64,000 nt of DNA from assembly GCA_040754075.1 (NCBI GenBank), contig JBFMDH010000015.1, positions 1 through 64,000 of the forward strand, given 5' to 3'. The notes beneath the pieces were generated by a model. It did not search any database. It was not told where the DNA came from and saw only the letters and a program-made list of their open reading frames with translations. Positions 29,236 to 38,460 of the stretch are shown here, piece by piece. This DNA is from Acidobacteriota bacterium (lineage in GTDB: Bacteria > Acidobacteriota > Blastocatellia > UBA7656). Both the position numbers and the translations under genes were made by a program. Each line of letters begins with the position of its first letter. Positions within the stretch are counted from its first letter, which is position 1.

Positions 29236-30480
29236 ATGGCAATAAAAAGAATTGGAGTTTTAGTTGGCGGCGGTCCTGCGCCGGGTACGAATGGCGTCAT
29301 CTCTGCGGTGACTATCGAAGCAATCAACATGCGTTGCACGCCTATCGGTTTTCACGATGGCTTCGAGTGGTTAGTCGAACGCTATACGGATGAGCAGCAT
29401 GAACTTTCAATCAATGAAGTGTCGCGCATACACCTTGATGGCGGTGCCATCCTTGGCGCTTCACGCACAGACATCACACGCGACGCGAGGAGTTTGGAAA
29501 ATGCCATCGCGGCGTTGAAAAAATTGGAGATTGAAGGCTTGGTGACCATCGGCGGGGATGATTTGGTTCGCAGTTCGATGGCGATTGAACGTGAAACCGC
29601 AGGCGCGATTAAAGTCGTGCAGGTGCCGAAAAGTATTGATAACGATTTATGGTTGCCGTTGCCGGTTTCAACGCTCGGTTACGAAACCGCGCGGCACGTC
29701 GGCGTAGGTCTGGTGCATACCTTGATGGAAGATGCCAAGACCACCGGACGCTGGTATTTCGGCGTGACTATGGGAAGACCCACAGGGCATTTGACGCTTG
29801 GCATCGGCAAAGCCGCGGGCGCGACCTGCACCATCATTCCCGAAGAATTTCATAAACAGACCATCTCGCTTGCGGAAATCTGCGACATCGTTGAAGGCAC
29901 GATTATCAAACGGCGGGCGCTTGGTCGCGCGCATGGCGTTGTCCTGCTTGCCGAAGCCCTGGTTGAACATTTCGACCCCGCAGAGGTTGCCGAATTGCAG
30001 GACGTTGACCGCGATGCGCAAGGCAACATTCGCGTCACCGAAATTGACCTCGGTCGCAAAGTGAAAAACGAAGTACAGATACGACTGGAACAGCGCGGCA
30101 TCAAAGCAACGATTGTCGATAAGACGATTGGTTATGAATTGAGATGCGCGCCGCCGATTCCTTACGATGCCGAGTATGCGCGTGAACTCGGTTACGCGGC
30201 GGTCAATTATCTGCTGGGCGGCGGTTCAAACGCCATGATGACCATTCAGGGCGGCGAGTTTGAAGCGGTGCCATTTGATCAGGTGATTGACCCGCAGACC
30301 GGACGTGGGCGTTTGCGTTTCGTGGATGTCGACACCGAAAGTTATCAGGTGGCGAGTGATTACATGGTGCGCATCGGCAAAAAGGATTTTGAGGACGAAG
30401 CCTGGCTTGCGAAACTCGCCGAAGCCGGTGGTCTGTCGAAGGACGATTTTATAGCGCGTTTCGGCAAATTCGCTCATTGA
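29236..30480 (+). CDS. Phosphofructokinase, probably pyrophosphate-dependent (copy 2)
   Basis: A 414-residue tandem paralogue of the preceding enzyme, alignable along its whole length. It has GGDD (106-109) and PKSIDND (131-137) with Lys132, so it is again of the pyrophosphate type. The TIDND motif carries Ser in place of Thr, and MGRPTGHLTLGIGKAAGAT replaces MGRKAGYL; these are the main active-site differences. Either one copy has a different substrate or regulator, or the two form a hetero-oligomer as in plant PFPs. No good ribosome site is seen, because heptamer repeats lie immediately upstream. Confidence 0.9.
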   Translation: MAIKRIGVLVGGGPAPGTNGVISAVTIEAINMRCTPIGFHDGFEWLVERYTDEQHELSINEVSRIHLDGGAILGASRTDITRDARSLENAIAALKKLEIEGLVTIGGDDLVRSSMAIERETAGAIKVVQVPKSIDNDLWLPLPVSTLGYETARHVGVGLVHTLMEDAKTTGRWYFGVTMGRPTGHLTLGIGKAAGATCTIIPEEFHKQTISLAEICDIVEGTIIKRRALGRAHGVVLLAEALVEHFDPAEVAELQDVDRDAQGNIRVTEIDLGRKVKNEVQIRLEQRGIKATIVDKTIGYELRCAPPIPYDAEYARELGYAAVNYLLGGGSNAMMTIQGGEFEAVPFDQVIDPQTGRGRLRFVDVDTESYQVASDYMVRIGKKDFEDEAWLAKLAEAGGLSKDDFIARFGKFAH

Positions 30481-30482
30481 AT

Positions 30483-30545
30483 CAGTAGCCCGACCGTAAG
30501 GGAGGGCGTTTGCGTCTTGCGCCCTCCCTTACGGTCGGGCTACTG
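30483..30545. terminator. Perfect 26-bp hairpin after the second phosphofructokinase gene
   Basis: Arms 30483-30508 and 30520-30545 are perfect reverse complements around an 11-nt loop. The GC-rich stem starts 3 bp after the stop codon. No T run follows, so it is more likely a dispersed palindromic repeat that may stabilise or end the transcript than a classical terminator. Confidence 0.65.
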
Positions 30546-30555
30546 ACACGTTCAA

Positions 30556-30598
30556 TCATTGGTCATTTGCAAAACACTTTCGGACAAATGACCAATGA
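30556..30598. repeat. 14-bp inverted repeat (TCATTGGTCATTTG)
   Basis: TCATTGGTCATTTG at 30556-30569 pairs perfectly with 30585-30598. The same short words (TCATTGGTCAT) occur at 29152, so this is one of the dispersed intergenic repeats of this genome. Confidence 0.8.
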
Positions 30599-30691
30599 CA
30601 AGTGACAACTGCCCAATGACCCTAATCCATTCGCATTCAAAATCAAAAAGCTTTAAACTGTCGCCACACCATTTCGATTTCAGGGGGAGCG

Positions 30692-31990
30692 ATGTTTACT
30701 CGAAGAAATTTTTTAAGAACCTTTGGCACTGCCGCAAGCCTGAGCGTGGTCGCTTCGTTTCGCGATGACAGCCTTGAGCGCATCTTTGCCGCTACTAAAC
30801 ACGTTGATAAAGTTCCGGCAGAAGAACTGGCTTTGGATGAAGATTTCTGGCGCGAAATCCAGAATGCTTTTACGCTCGACCGCACGATTATCAATTTGAA
30901 TAACGGCGGGGTCTGCCCGTCGCCGCGCATCGTTCACGAAACCCTGAAACGTTACCTGGACATTTCCAACGAAGCGCCGAGTTATTCGATGTGGCGCTTA
31001 CTTGAACCCAACATCGAAAGCGTAAGACGCGGGCTGGCGAACGCTTTCGGATGCGATATGGAAGAGATTGCCATCACCCGCAACGCCAGTGAGGCGCTGG
31101 AAATTTGCCAACTCGGTTTAGACCTCAAACGCGGTGATGAAGTGCTCACCACCAATCAGGATTACGGGCGTATGATTAACACCTGGATGCAGCGCGAACG
31201 CCGCGACGGCATTAAACTCAAACAGATTTCCTTTCCGGTGCCGCCGCCTTCGCAGGATTATCTGTTCGAGATTTTTGAAAAAGCCATCACCCCGCAAACC
31301 CGTGTCATACACGTTTGTCACATCACCAATCTAACCGGACAGATTTTTCCGATTAAACGCATTTGCCAGATGGCGCGGGCAAAGGGAATCGAAGTCATCG
31401 TTGACGGCGCGCATGCATTTGCCCATTTCCCCTTCAAACAGGCTGACCTCGATTGCGATTATTACGGCACCAGTTTGCACAAATGGCTGCTTGCGCCGGT
31501 CGGCACCGGGATGCTTTATGTGCGCAAAGCGAAGATTAAAAATCTGTGGCCATTGATGCCTGCCGATAAAAAGCAGGATGATGACATTCGCAAATTTGAA
31601 GAGATTGGCACCCACCCGGCGGCAAATCATAACGCCATTGCCGAGGCATTGAATTTTCATGAAGGCATTGGTTCAGAACGCAAAGCCGCGCGTTTGCGTT
31701 ATTTGAAAAACCGTTGGGCGCGTCGCTTGGAGAAAACCGGACGGGTGAAAATTTTGACACCATATGACCCTGCACAATCCTGCGCGCTGGCGAATTTTTC
31801 GGTTGAAGGTGTTGACCCGGTCAAACTCGGCGGTCATTTGTGGGATAAATACCGGATTAACTGCACGCCGATTGTGCATGCCGAATACAGCGGCATTCGC
31901 ATCACCCCGAATGTCTACACGACGATTCGCGAAATCGATATTTTCTGCGATGCTGTTGAAAAGGTGATTCGTTCGGGACTGCCGACGTAA
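30692..31990 (+). CDS. Class V PLP-dependent aminotransferase/epimerase-like enzyme, Tat-exported
   Basis: A 432-residue fold-type I PLP enzyme of the isopenicillin N epimerase/cysteine desulfurase-like class. The N-terminus MFTRRNFLRTFGTAASLSVV is a twin-arginine signal, so the folded enzyme is probably exported with its cofactor. The PLP lysine is Lys264 in GTSLHKWLLAP, and VDGAHAFAH holds the Asp that contacts the pyridine ring. The start follows GGGGGAG by a few bases. The substrate is unknown. The last 25 codons are duplicated at 32514-32602 beyond the hicAB genes. Confidence 0.85.
   Translation: MFTRRNFLRTFGTAASLSVVASFRDDSLERIFAATKHVDKVPAEELALDEDFWREIQNAFTLDRTIINLNNGGVCPSPRIVHETLKRYLDISNEAPSYSMWRLLEPNIESVRRGLANAFGCDMEEIAITRNASEALEICQLGLDLKRGDEVLTTNQDYGRMINTWMQRERRDGIKLKQISFPVPPPSQDYLFEIFEKAITPQTRVIHVCHITNLTGQIFPIKRICQMARAKGIEVIVDGAHAFAHFPFKQADLDCDYYGTSLHKWLLAPVGTGMLYVRKAKIKNLWPLMPADKKQDDDIRKFEEIGTHPAANHNAIAEALNFHEGIGSERKAARLRYLKNRWARRLEKTGRVKILTPYDPAQSCALANFSVEGVDPVKLGGHLWDKYRINCTPIVHAEYSGIRITPNVYTTIREIDIFCDAVEKVIRSGLPT
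31908..31983 (+). repeat. Direct repeat copy 1 (3' end of the aminotransferase gene)
   Basis: Aligns without gaps to 32514-32589, offset 606 bp, with 8 differences in 76 bp, several of them silent. The two copies bracket hicAB. Confidence 0.85.
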
Positions 31991-32102
31991 AGCTCACAGT
32001 CGCGTTGCGATTTTGCCAATGTAGCGAAAGAGCCAAATGTGAAACCGGATTGAAATTACTATGAGATTGACCGCTTTCGCATAAGCGACCTATGGTTGAG
32101 TG

Positions 32103-32291
32103 ATGAAAGTTCGTGAAGTCGTCAAACTGCTTGAAGCTGATGGCTGGTATTTAGCGCGAACCAAAGGCAGCCACCATCAATTCAAGCATCCGACAAAAGC
32201 CGGCGTGGTCACGATTCCAGGCAATAAAAACGACGACATTGCGCCCGGAACGCTCAACAATATTTTGAAACAAGCGGGATTGAAAGCATGA
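32103..32291 (+). CDS. hicA: HicA-type mRNA interferase toxin
   Basis: A 62-residue double-stranded-RNA-binding-fold protein starting MKVREVVKLLEADGWYLART. Catalytic-type His lies in GSHHQFKHP, and IPGNKNDDIAPGTLNNILKQ is the typical C-terminal half. HicA cleaves mRNA when free and is neutralised by HicB. An in-frame GTG directly before the ATG is an alternative start. Its stop overlaps the hicB start by 4 bp (ATGA), the usual coupled arrangement. Confidence 0.93.
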   Translation: MKVREVVKLLEADGWYLARTKGSHHQFKHPTKAGVVTIPGNKNDDIAPGTLNNILKQAGLKA

Positions 32292-32503
32292 AAAAATATC
32301 TTATCGTCATTGAAAAAACCGCTACCGGCTATTCGGCATATTCGCCTGATGTGCCGGGTTGCGGCTCAACCGGCAAAACCAAAAAAGCGGTCGAAAAAAA
32401 TATTCGCGAAGCCATTGAATTTCATTTGGAGGGATTGCGACTTGAAGGTTGCGAAATTCCCGAGCCGAGCAGTTATTCTTCCTACGTTGAAGTAGCTGCT
32501 TAA
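32288..32503 (+). CDS. hicB: HicB-type antitoxin
   Basis: A 71-residue antitoxin with the HicB partial RNase H-like fold: MKKYLIVIEKTATGYSAYSP, DVPGCGSTG and AIEFHLEGLRLEG are all family hallmarks. The separate DNA-binding C-terminal domain of longer HicB proteins is absent, so repression may need HicA-HicB complexes or another protein. The duplicated aminotransferase tail begins 11 bp after its stop. Confidence 0.93.
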   Translation: MKKYLIVIEKTATGYSAYSPDVPGCGSTGKTKKAVEKNIREAIEFHLEGLRLEGCEIPEPSSYSSYVEVAA

Positions 32504-32513
32504 AATTACCTCG

Positions 32514-32602
32514 CGAATGTCTACACGACGATTGGCGAAATTGATATTTTCTGTGATGCTGTTGAAAAAGTGATGCGTTCGGGCTTACCCGCTTGCAAAT
32601 AG
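32514..32602 (+). pseudogene. Second copy of the aminotransferase C-terminus (gene fragment)
   Basis: Reads NVYTTIGEIDIFCDAVEKVM then RSGLPACK and a stop, against NVYTTIREIDIFCDAVEKVI RSGLPT in the intact gene. There is no start or upstream part. It is either the original gene end left behind by insertion of hicAB or the remnant of a second gene copy. Confidence 0.75.
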
Positions 32603-32621
32603 ATTAAATTTTTCAAGATTC

Positions 32622-32676
32622 AAAAATCTGTTGATTGCTCAGTTACTCCGGTTAGGCAATCAACAGATTTTTTTTT
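32622..32676 (+). terminator. Strong intrinsic terminator
   Basis: A perfect 17-bp stem (32622-32638 with 32656-32672, core ATCTGTTGATTGC) and a 17-nt loop, followed by a run of T to 32676. It ends the aminotransferase/hicAB region; the A-rich left side would let it work in both directions. Confidence 0.88.
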
Positions 32677-32720
32677 ATGATTACCATGTCACCTCACGAA
32701 CTGATTAAAGTATTGGAGGG

Positions 32721-33719
32721 ATGAGATTGATTTTTCAGGAACCTGCACCACCGCTTTCCGGCAAAGCCGTCATTAATAAAATTCAAGACTATTTACAGTA
32801 TCCGTTTATCAACTACAACAATTTTAAAATTTCGATTCTCAGCCTGGTGATTTTTGCAGCGGTTATTTTTATCACCCTGCTGGTTTCGCGCTTCATCAGA
32901 AGCATACTCGATAAACGGGTGTTGCCAAGGTTTTCAAACATCGACCGGGGGCTGCAATACACCATGCTCAGAATGGTGCATTATCTCATCATTTTCTTCG
33001 GCATCATTTACGCTTTGAAAGCGGGCTTTGGCGCAGACCTCACAGGGATTGCCGTGGTCATCGGCTTTTTATCGGTTGGCATCGGCTTTGGATTGCAAGC
33101 CATCACCGGCGATGTGATTGCCGGGTTCATCTTGCTTTTTGAAAGACCCTTGCGGGTCGGCGATTATTTGAAACTCGGTGAAATGGAAGGTCGCGTCGCG
33201 CAAATCAATCTGCGTTCAACGATGCTTATAACCAATGATCAGGTGACGATTATCGTGCCCAATTCCGAACTCGTGAAAAATCGCGTCATCAACTGGTCAT
33301 ATAGTTCAAAAGTGAGAATTAAAGTTCCCGTTGAAACTTCGGAAAAAAGCGACCTTGATGCCGTGACCGAAACCTTAATCAGAGCGGCATCGGACATTGC
33401 TCACGTGCTGACGGAGCCGAAACCGATAGTGCGGTTTATAGGGCATGGTGATTCGTCTTTGAAATTTGAGTTGTTAATCTGGACGGATGCGCCGCACGAC
33501 CATCAACGCATTCGTAGCGACATCAATCGCCATATTCATCAACTATTCAATGAAACGGGCATTGCCATTCCGGTTTTGCAACGCGATTTCCATATTCGCG
33601 GCGGTGTGGTGAAATTGAATAAGCGAAAATCGAAGAATCACAAAGCGGCACAGGGAGGCGAAATCGTCGAAGGCATCAGGTTGTCGAGCCTCGAAGCCAA
33701 AGTCAAAAGCGAAGAATGA
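32721..33719 (+). CDS. Small-conductance mechanosensitive channel (MscS family)
   Basis: A 332-residue inner-membrane channel. Three hydrophobic helices (about 37-60, 86-103 and 109-138) precede the MscS beta domain. The pore helix reads GFLSVGIGFGLQAITGDVIAG, and FERPLRVGDYLKLGEMEGRV follows. It opens under membrane tension to release solutes. GGAGG directly abuts the ATG at 32721, so translation may in fact start at the TTG two codons later, 7 bp from GGAGG. Confidence 0.92.
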   Translation: MRLIFQEPAPPLSGKAVINKIQDYLQYPFINYNNFKISILSLVIFAAVIFITLLVSRFIRSILDKRVLPRFSNIDRGLQYTMLRMVHYLIIFFGIIYALKAGFGADLTGIAVVIGFLSVGIGFGLQAITGDVIAGFILLFERPLRVGDYLKLGEMEGRVAQINLRSTMLITNDQVTIIVPNSELVKNRVINWSYSSKVRIKVPVETSEKSDLDAVTETLIRAASDIAHVLTEPKPIVRFIGHGDSSLKFELLIWTDAPHDHQRIRSDINRHIHQLFNETGIAIPVLQRDFHIRGGVVKLNKRKSKNHKAAQGGEIVEGIRLSSLEAKVKSEE

Positions 33720-34037
33720 AACTTTTTCCCAAGTTAAGCGATAAAAGCTTAGAGAGTGACGGGTAAACTTTCAGGTATTTCCAAATCATTGATTTCTACA
33801 GGCAATGAATTTTTTATTTTTTACAACATCATCACGATTGGTTCGGCAGCGTTAAACGCTGCGCCGCGCTGCAACAAAGCGCACTGTTTGGGCATCCATA
33901 AAACAGCACAGCTTCAAAAGACCGGAATCAACAAAGGTTTTCAGAATTTTGAAGCCGAATCTCCAAAGCGGCGGTATTAACCCGTAGTGGAATAAATCGT
34001 CGCTACAAATTTACAAGCCACTTTAAGAGGTACTGAG
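33720..34037. other. Intergenic region, no convincing gene
   Basis: An ORF of 74 codons (33756-33980) is open but lacks a ribosome site and protein-like composition. The stretch probably carries the promoter of the gene at 34038. Confidence 0.4.
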
Positions 34038-35930
34038 ATGATAAACAAACAATTGCAAGCCCTGACGTTGATTTTCGGATTATTCATTTGCCTCACCTTA
34101 ACCGCGCAGGCACAGGAATCTGCCACCGAAGACGAAAAAGCCGCGCCTGAGAAAAAGGCTGTGGCGTTGCTCGAACAGGTGGTTGTCGAAAGCAGCAGCC
34201 TCAGACTTCCTGAAAACCGCATACGATTGCAGATTCAACTTGGCGATTTGTTGTGGATGCGTAACGAGGGACAGGCGCGGGCGATGTTCGATGCAGCGGG
34301 CGCAGCCTTGCAGGAATTGCAGCGCGTGGCGTCTGCCAATCGCGTCAATAATCGTCGCGGCTTTGATCCGGGCTTCAATATGGTGATGCAACTCAGGCAG
34401 GAATTGGTGATGACCGCCGCCCAACATAACGCCACGCTGGCTTATCAATTGTTGAGTTTGACGCGCCTGCCCGCGACCAGTGATTCGCCATTTAACCGCC
34501 AGCAAGCGAACCTTGAAAGTAATATGGAACAGACGTTGATGGCGCAGATTGCCCGCATCGACCCGCAGATGGCGCTCAAGAACGCCGAAGAATGGTTGGA
34601 CAAAGGCCAGTACCCGTATTCACTGACCCAGGTCATCTATGACCTGCAAAGCAAAGATAAAGACGCTGCCGCGAGGCTCACCGAAAGAGTGGTCAAACAA
34701 CTGCAAGCCGAAAATCTGCTTGCCAAACCCGAAGCCGCCAGAATGGTTTCGATGTTATTGATGTCGGGACCGCGTCCTGTAGAAAATGCCAATGCCGAAA
34801 ATTCGGCTGCGCGCGTACAAATCGTTCAATATAGCAGTCAACCGGTGCTCGATGAAGCTACCTATCGAAGTTTGCTTGAACAACTCATCACTGCCGCGCT
34901 CAAAGATACCTCGGCAACCCAGGGCGGGCAACGCGCTGGCGGGCAATCTCGCGGATTCAATACGGGACAGGGCGCAAGCGAACAGGAGAATGCGCGGATG
35001 CTGCTGATGCAACTCGGCTCACTGATGTCGCAAATCGAAAAATATGCGCCGACACGGGCGGCTGCCGTGCGACAGCGCACCGGTCAGGCGGGCATGGATT
35101 TTAATCGCGGCGCGGAATACCGAGAGATGATGCAAAAGGGGACTTCTGAAAATCTGGTTGCGGCTGCCGCCAGCGCGCCCGAATATATGCAGCGCCAGCT
35201 TTATTATCAAGCGGCATCGAAAGCCATCAATGAAGGCAATTTTGACCGCGCCCGTCAAATCGTCAATGACCATGTAGACCCTGCCATGCGCGGCGAACTG
35301 CTCAAGACCATTGAAAGCAAACAGATGTCTGCGAAAGAGAAAGAACTGACAATGGATAGCGTTCGTCAGGCGTTGTCGCGCTTTAATTCCGATGACGAGC
35401 GCGTCGGTTTTCTCATTGATTTATCCAGGCAACAGCAGAAAAATAATCCGAAACTGGCTAGCCAAATTCTTGAAGAGGCGCAGAAATTAATCGGCATACG
35501 CCTGTCGAGTTATGATCAACTCGAAGACCAGTTGGCGATTGCGCGCGCCTATATCGAACTCGACACCGGGCGAAGTTTTGAAGCCTTAGACCCGGGCATC
35601 AACCAACTCAACCAGTTGTTTCCGGCGGCAAGCCAGTTGAGCGGATTTGAAGTAAATATTTTCAAAGACGGCGAAATGTTGTTGATCCAGGGCGGCAACC
35701 GGCTCGCTTCGATGGTCAATCAATACGCCGAACAGATTGCTCAGCTTGCGCAAAAAGATTTTGACCGCGCCTTGACCACCGCCGATAAATTCCAGATTTC
35801 CGAAGCGCGACTCATGGCGCGACTCACCATCGCCCGTCAGGTGCTTGGCGGCAGATCGCAAAATAACTTTAACCGGTTCGGCGGGCGCGGCGGCATCAGT
35901 ATTGGAGGAGGAAGACCCGGCAGACCTTAA
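34038..35930 (+). CDS. Exported helical-repeat protein of unknown function
   Basis: The 630-residue protein has a signal peptide (MINKQLQALTLIFGLFICLT, cleaved near AQAQ). It is then almost wholly alpha-helical with many Gln, Ala and Leu, including repeated pairs such as ARQIVNDHVDPAMRGELLK that suggest TPR-like helical hairpins. The C-terminus is a Gly/Arg-rich tail (about 610-630). No catalytic motif is visible. A weak GAGG lies 8 bp before the ATG. It may be a periplasmic scaffold; that is only a guess from fold type. Confidence 0.75.
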   Translation: MINKQLQALTLIFGLFICLTLTAQAQESATEDEKAAPEKKAVALLEQVVVESSSLRLPENRIRLQIQLGDLLWMRNEGQARAMFDAAGAALQELQRVASANRVNNRRGFDPGFNMVMQLRQELVMTAAQHNATLAYQLLSLTRLPATSDSPFNRQQANLESNMEQTLMAQIARIDPQMALKNAEEWLDKGQYPYSLTQVIYDLQSKDKDAAARLTERVVKQLQAENLLAKPEAARMVSMLLMSGPRPVENANAENSAARVQIVQYSSQPVLDEATYRSLLEQLITAALKDTSATQGGQRAGGQSRGFNTGQGASEQENARMLLMQLGSLMSQIEKYAPTRAAAVRQRTGQAGMDFNRGAEYREMMQKGTSENLVAAAASAPEYMQRQLYYQAASKAINEGNFDRARQIVNDHVDPAMRGELLKTIESKQMSAKEKELTMDSVRQALSRFNSDDERVGFLIDLSRQQQKNNPKLASQILEEAQKLIGIRLSSYDQLEDQLAIARAYIELDTGRSFEALDPGINQLNQLFPAASQLSGFEVNIFKDGEMLLIQGGNRLASMVNQYAEQIAQLAQKDFDRALTTADKFQISEARLMARLTIARQVLGGRSQNNFNRFGGRGGISIGGGRPGRP

Positions 35931-36000
35931 CCGTTTGTTGAAACGGGCGCAATTGTGATAGAGATTGCGCGCACACATCAATCCAGGAGGGTAGAGAAAA

Positions 36001-37260
36001 ATGCGCGCGCTCTGTTTGTCAATCAATAAACATTTAAACCTCACTGTCAGTTTTTTGCCCTGTTTTTTTCTGCTCTTTGCAGCCTTTGGCGCAAGTCCTG
36101 AGTCACTTCAACAACCGCCTTCGCAGAGCGAACTTTTAGAGCGTTTCAAGCAGATGTCGAAAGCCGCCGAGACCCGTGGGCTTGCTGAGCCTTTCAAAGG
36201 CATCACCACCAACGGCACAGTTATCCCTAACCTCTTTCCGATTCGCTCGACAGGCGTTTCCATAGCGCCGGTGCGTAAAGCCGCCGAAATCTACATCGCA
36301 ACGCTTAGCGACGAACAACGCGGCAAATCCATGTTCGCTATTGATGACGACGAATGGCGCAAATGGATGAATCAGCATTTTTACGTTCGCCAGGGTGTCA
36401 GTTTCAAAGAGATGACCGATGCGCAACGCCAAGCCGCTATCGGTTTGTTGCGGGCATCACTGAGCGCCAGGGGCTTGAAACTTACGCGCGACATCATGCG
36501 ACTCAATCATACTTTGGGTGAACTCAACAACAATGATTTTTTCCAATATGGCGAATGGCTTTACTGGATTACCTTGATGGGCAAGCCATCGGATAAAGAA
36601 CCCTGGGGATGGCAACTCGACGGGCATCACGCCATCATCAACTATTTTGTGATGGGCGACCAAGTGGTAATGAGTCCGGCATTTTTCGGTTCGGAACCGG
36701 TTACGGCTCGTGAAGGAAAATTCAAAGGCACGACGATTTTGCAGGACGAGCAACGCATGGGCTTGGCGATGATCAACGCGCTTACCGATGGGCAACGCCA
36801 GAAAGCCATCATTCAGGTTTCCAAGACCGGCAATAACAACGTCGGCGAAGCCTATAAAGATAATGTGGTGTTGGACTATGCAGGGGTTCGCGCAGCGGAG
36901 TTTTCTGCACAACAAAAAAGACAACTCCTCGACCTCATCAATCAATATGTCTCGAATATGCGCGACGGTCATGCCAAAGTGAAAATGCATGAAGTGCGGG
37001 CGCATTTGGATGAAACCCGGTTTGCGTGGGTAGGCGGGACGGATGCGACAAGCGTTTTCTATTACCGCATTCATAGCCCGGTGGTGCTCATTGAATTCGA
37101 CCATCAATTGCCCGCGAACCTGCGCCACCTCGCCGCTGACCCGCGGGTTCCCAATCGCGAACACATTCATACGGTAATGCGCACGCCGAACGGCAACGAT
37201 TACGGCAAAGATTTACTCCGGCAACATTACCAACAACACCCGCACCCGCATAATCATTGA
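36001..37260 (+). CDS. Exported DUF3500 protein
   Basis: A 419-residue protein with an N-terminal hydrophobic signal (about 12-31) and a DUF3500 domain over nearly the whole length. Landmarks are GEWLYWITLMGKPSDKEPWG, WQLDGHHAIINYFVMGDQ, TILQDEQRMG and a His-rich end. DUF3500 proteins are secreted and of unknown activity; the conserved DGHH suggests metal binding. GGAGGG lies about 9 bp before the ATG. It follows the exported helical protein by 70 bp and may share its transcript. Confidence 0.85.
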   Translation: MRALCLSINKHLNLTVSFLPCFFLLFAAFGASPESLQQPPSQSELLERFKQMSKAAETRGLAEPFKGITTNGTVIPNLFPIRSTGVSIAPVRKAAEIYIATLSDEQRGKSMFAIDDDEWRKWMNQHFYVRQGVSFKEMTDAQRQAAIGLLRASLSARGLKLTRDIMRLNHTLGELNNNDFFQYGEWLYWITLMGKPSDKEPWGWQLDGHHAIINYFVMGDQVVMSPAFFGSEPVTAREGKFKGTTILQDEQRMGLAMINALTDGQRQKAIIQVSKTGNNNVGEAYKDNVVLDYAGVRAAEFSAQQKRQLLDLINQYVSNMRDGHAKVKMHEVRAHLDETRFAWVGGTDATSVFYYRIHSPVVLIEFDHQLPANLRHLAADPRVPNREHIHTVMRTPNGNDYGKDLLRQHYQQHPHPHNH

Positions 37261-37351
37261 GCGTAGTTGATAGTGGTCAGTACCCGTTACGGTAGCGGCG
37301 GGGTCTTGTTGTGATTAAAAAGCAGTAAAGGTGGTCAACAACCTATAAACT

Positions 37352-37642
37352 ATGGAAGCGGTCGCCCAATTTGAAGTCACCGGGCATTATGATTTGCCGA
37401 GGCGCGGTGTTTTGCTGATCGGTCATATTCTCGGTGACGGTATCAAAGTCGGTATGCAAATTCCGACTCATGATGAACCGCCATTCTTGACGATTTCCGG
37501 CATTGAGGCGCTTTGCAACCCGTCCAAACAAATCTATAAGCAGGCTTTAATTTTCCGCGAAAAACCGACGCTTGAATTTTTAGAGCGCGTCTTTCCGGTT
37601 GGCACCATTATCAAAACAAAACAAGGTGAAGCTGGTTTGTGA
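37352..37642 (+). CDS. Small hypothetical protein, possibly EF-Tu domain 2-like beta barrel
   Basis: A 96-residue soluble protein. The segment HYDLPRRGVLLIGHILGDGI followed by KVGMQI resembles the beta-barrel second domain of translational GTPases (hypermodification and G-x-VxxGxIxxG-x-(I/V)xxG pattern), but there is no GTPase. No strong ribosome site is seen. The similarity is faint and the function unknown. Confidence 0.55.
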   Translation: MEAVAQFEVTGHYDLPRRGVLLIGHILGDGIKVGMQIPTHDEPPFLTISGIEALCNPSKQIYKQALIFREKPTLEFLERVFPVGTIIKTKQGEAGL

Positions 37643-37672
37643 ATTGCGTGCTTGTGACAGAAAAAATTAGCT

Positions 37673-38302
37673 ATGATGATTCATAAAAAATACCTTCTGA
37701 TCACTGCATCAATCGTTTTAATCGCGCTGCTTTCGACTTTGTATTTTTTCTACAAACGAAAATCCCCTGAAGTGTTATCTATCCCTGCGGTTGGCGGCAG
37801 AGTGGAAGCGCGATTTCACTTCGCCGAATCGCCGATTTTTCTACAAACCGATTCACGCTGGGCGACACAGGAAATCGGTGGCAGTCGCGAACCGCTTCGC
37901 GCCGTTGGTTGCACCATCTGTTCATTGAGCATGGCGCTGGCGCATTACGATATTGAAATGACGCCCGATGCGCTCAATGAAAAGCTCAAGGCTCAGGAAG
38001 GTTTCACCGAACAGGGGTGGTTGAAATGGAATAAAATCGCCAGCGTCACCGAACAGAAAATCCGCGTCGATATTCCCACACTTTCACATGAAGCCATCGA
38101 CCATGCTTTAAAATCGCAACAACCGGTCATCGCAAAAATTTTATTGAACGGCAGCATTCAACACTGGGTGTTAATCGTCGGCAAATCGGGGCAGGAATAT
38201 TTAATCAAAGACCCGTTGGGCGATGGCCGGTCACTAGAACCCTTATCAAAATTCGGCAGCGATATTTTCGCCATCCGGGTCGTTGCAAAAAACAACGCTT
38301 AA
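37673..38302 (+). CDS. Membrane-anchored C39-like papain-fold peptidase homologue
   Basis: A 209-residue protein with one N-terminal membrane segment (about 7-27) and a Peptidase_C39_2 domain (about 50-205). The probable catalytic Cys80 lies in AVGCTICSLSMALAHY, His in IQHWVLIVG and Asp in IKDPLGDG, so the triad looks complete. It would act in the periplasm, anchored at its N-terminus. Unlike bacteriocin-processing C39 domains it is not fused to an ABC transporter, and no substrate gene is nearby. Confidence 0.8.
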   Translation: MMIHKKYLLITASIVLIALLSTLYFFYKRKSPEVLSIPAVGGRVEARFHFAESPIFLQTDSRWATQEIGGSREPLRAVGCTICSLSMALAHYDIEMTPDALNEKLKAQEGFTEQGWLKWNKIASVTEQKIRVDIPTLSHEAIDHALKSQQPVIAKILLNGSIQHWVLIVGKSGQEYLIKDPLGDGRSLEPLSKFGSDIFAIRVVAKNNA

Positions 38303-38373
38303 ACCGGAACCGGTTGTCCTTAATATGAAATTTCAAATATGCCGCGAACTTGAATCCAAAGGCTCGCTATTTT

Positions 38374-38460
38374 AAACCGCAGAGGACGCCGAGGATGCAC
38401 TGAGAGAGCGCAGAGTTGATTAACAACCCGCTACGTTCTCTGTGCCGACCTCGGCGGTTT
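38374..38460. repeat. Imperfect palindromic repeat (AACCGC...GCGGTT type)
   Basis: The outer arms AAACCGC (38374-38380) and GCGGTTT (38454-38460) pair perfectly. Inside are AGAGGACGCCGAGGATGCAC-like units matching CTCTGTGCCGACCTCGG on the other side. It ends in six T, so it may terminate the C39 gene. It resembles dispersed intergenic repeats common in related genomes. Confidence 0.5.

Noticed and set aside
33756-33980. 74-codon ORF between mscS and the exported helical protein
   Set aside because: No ribosome site, no recognisable domain and no protein-like composition.
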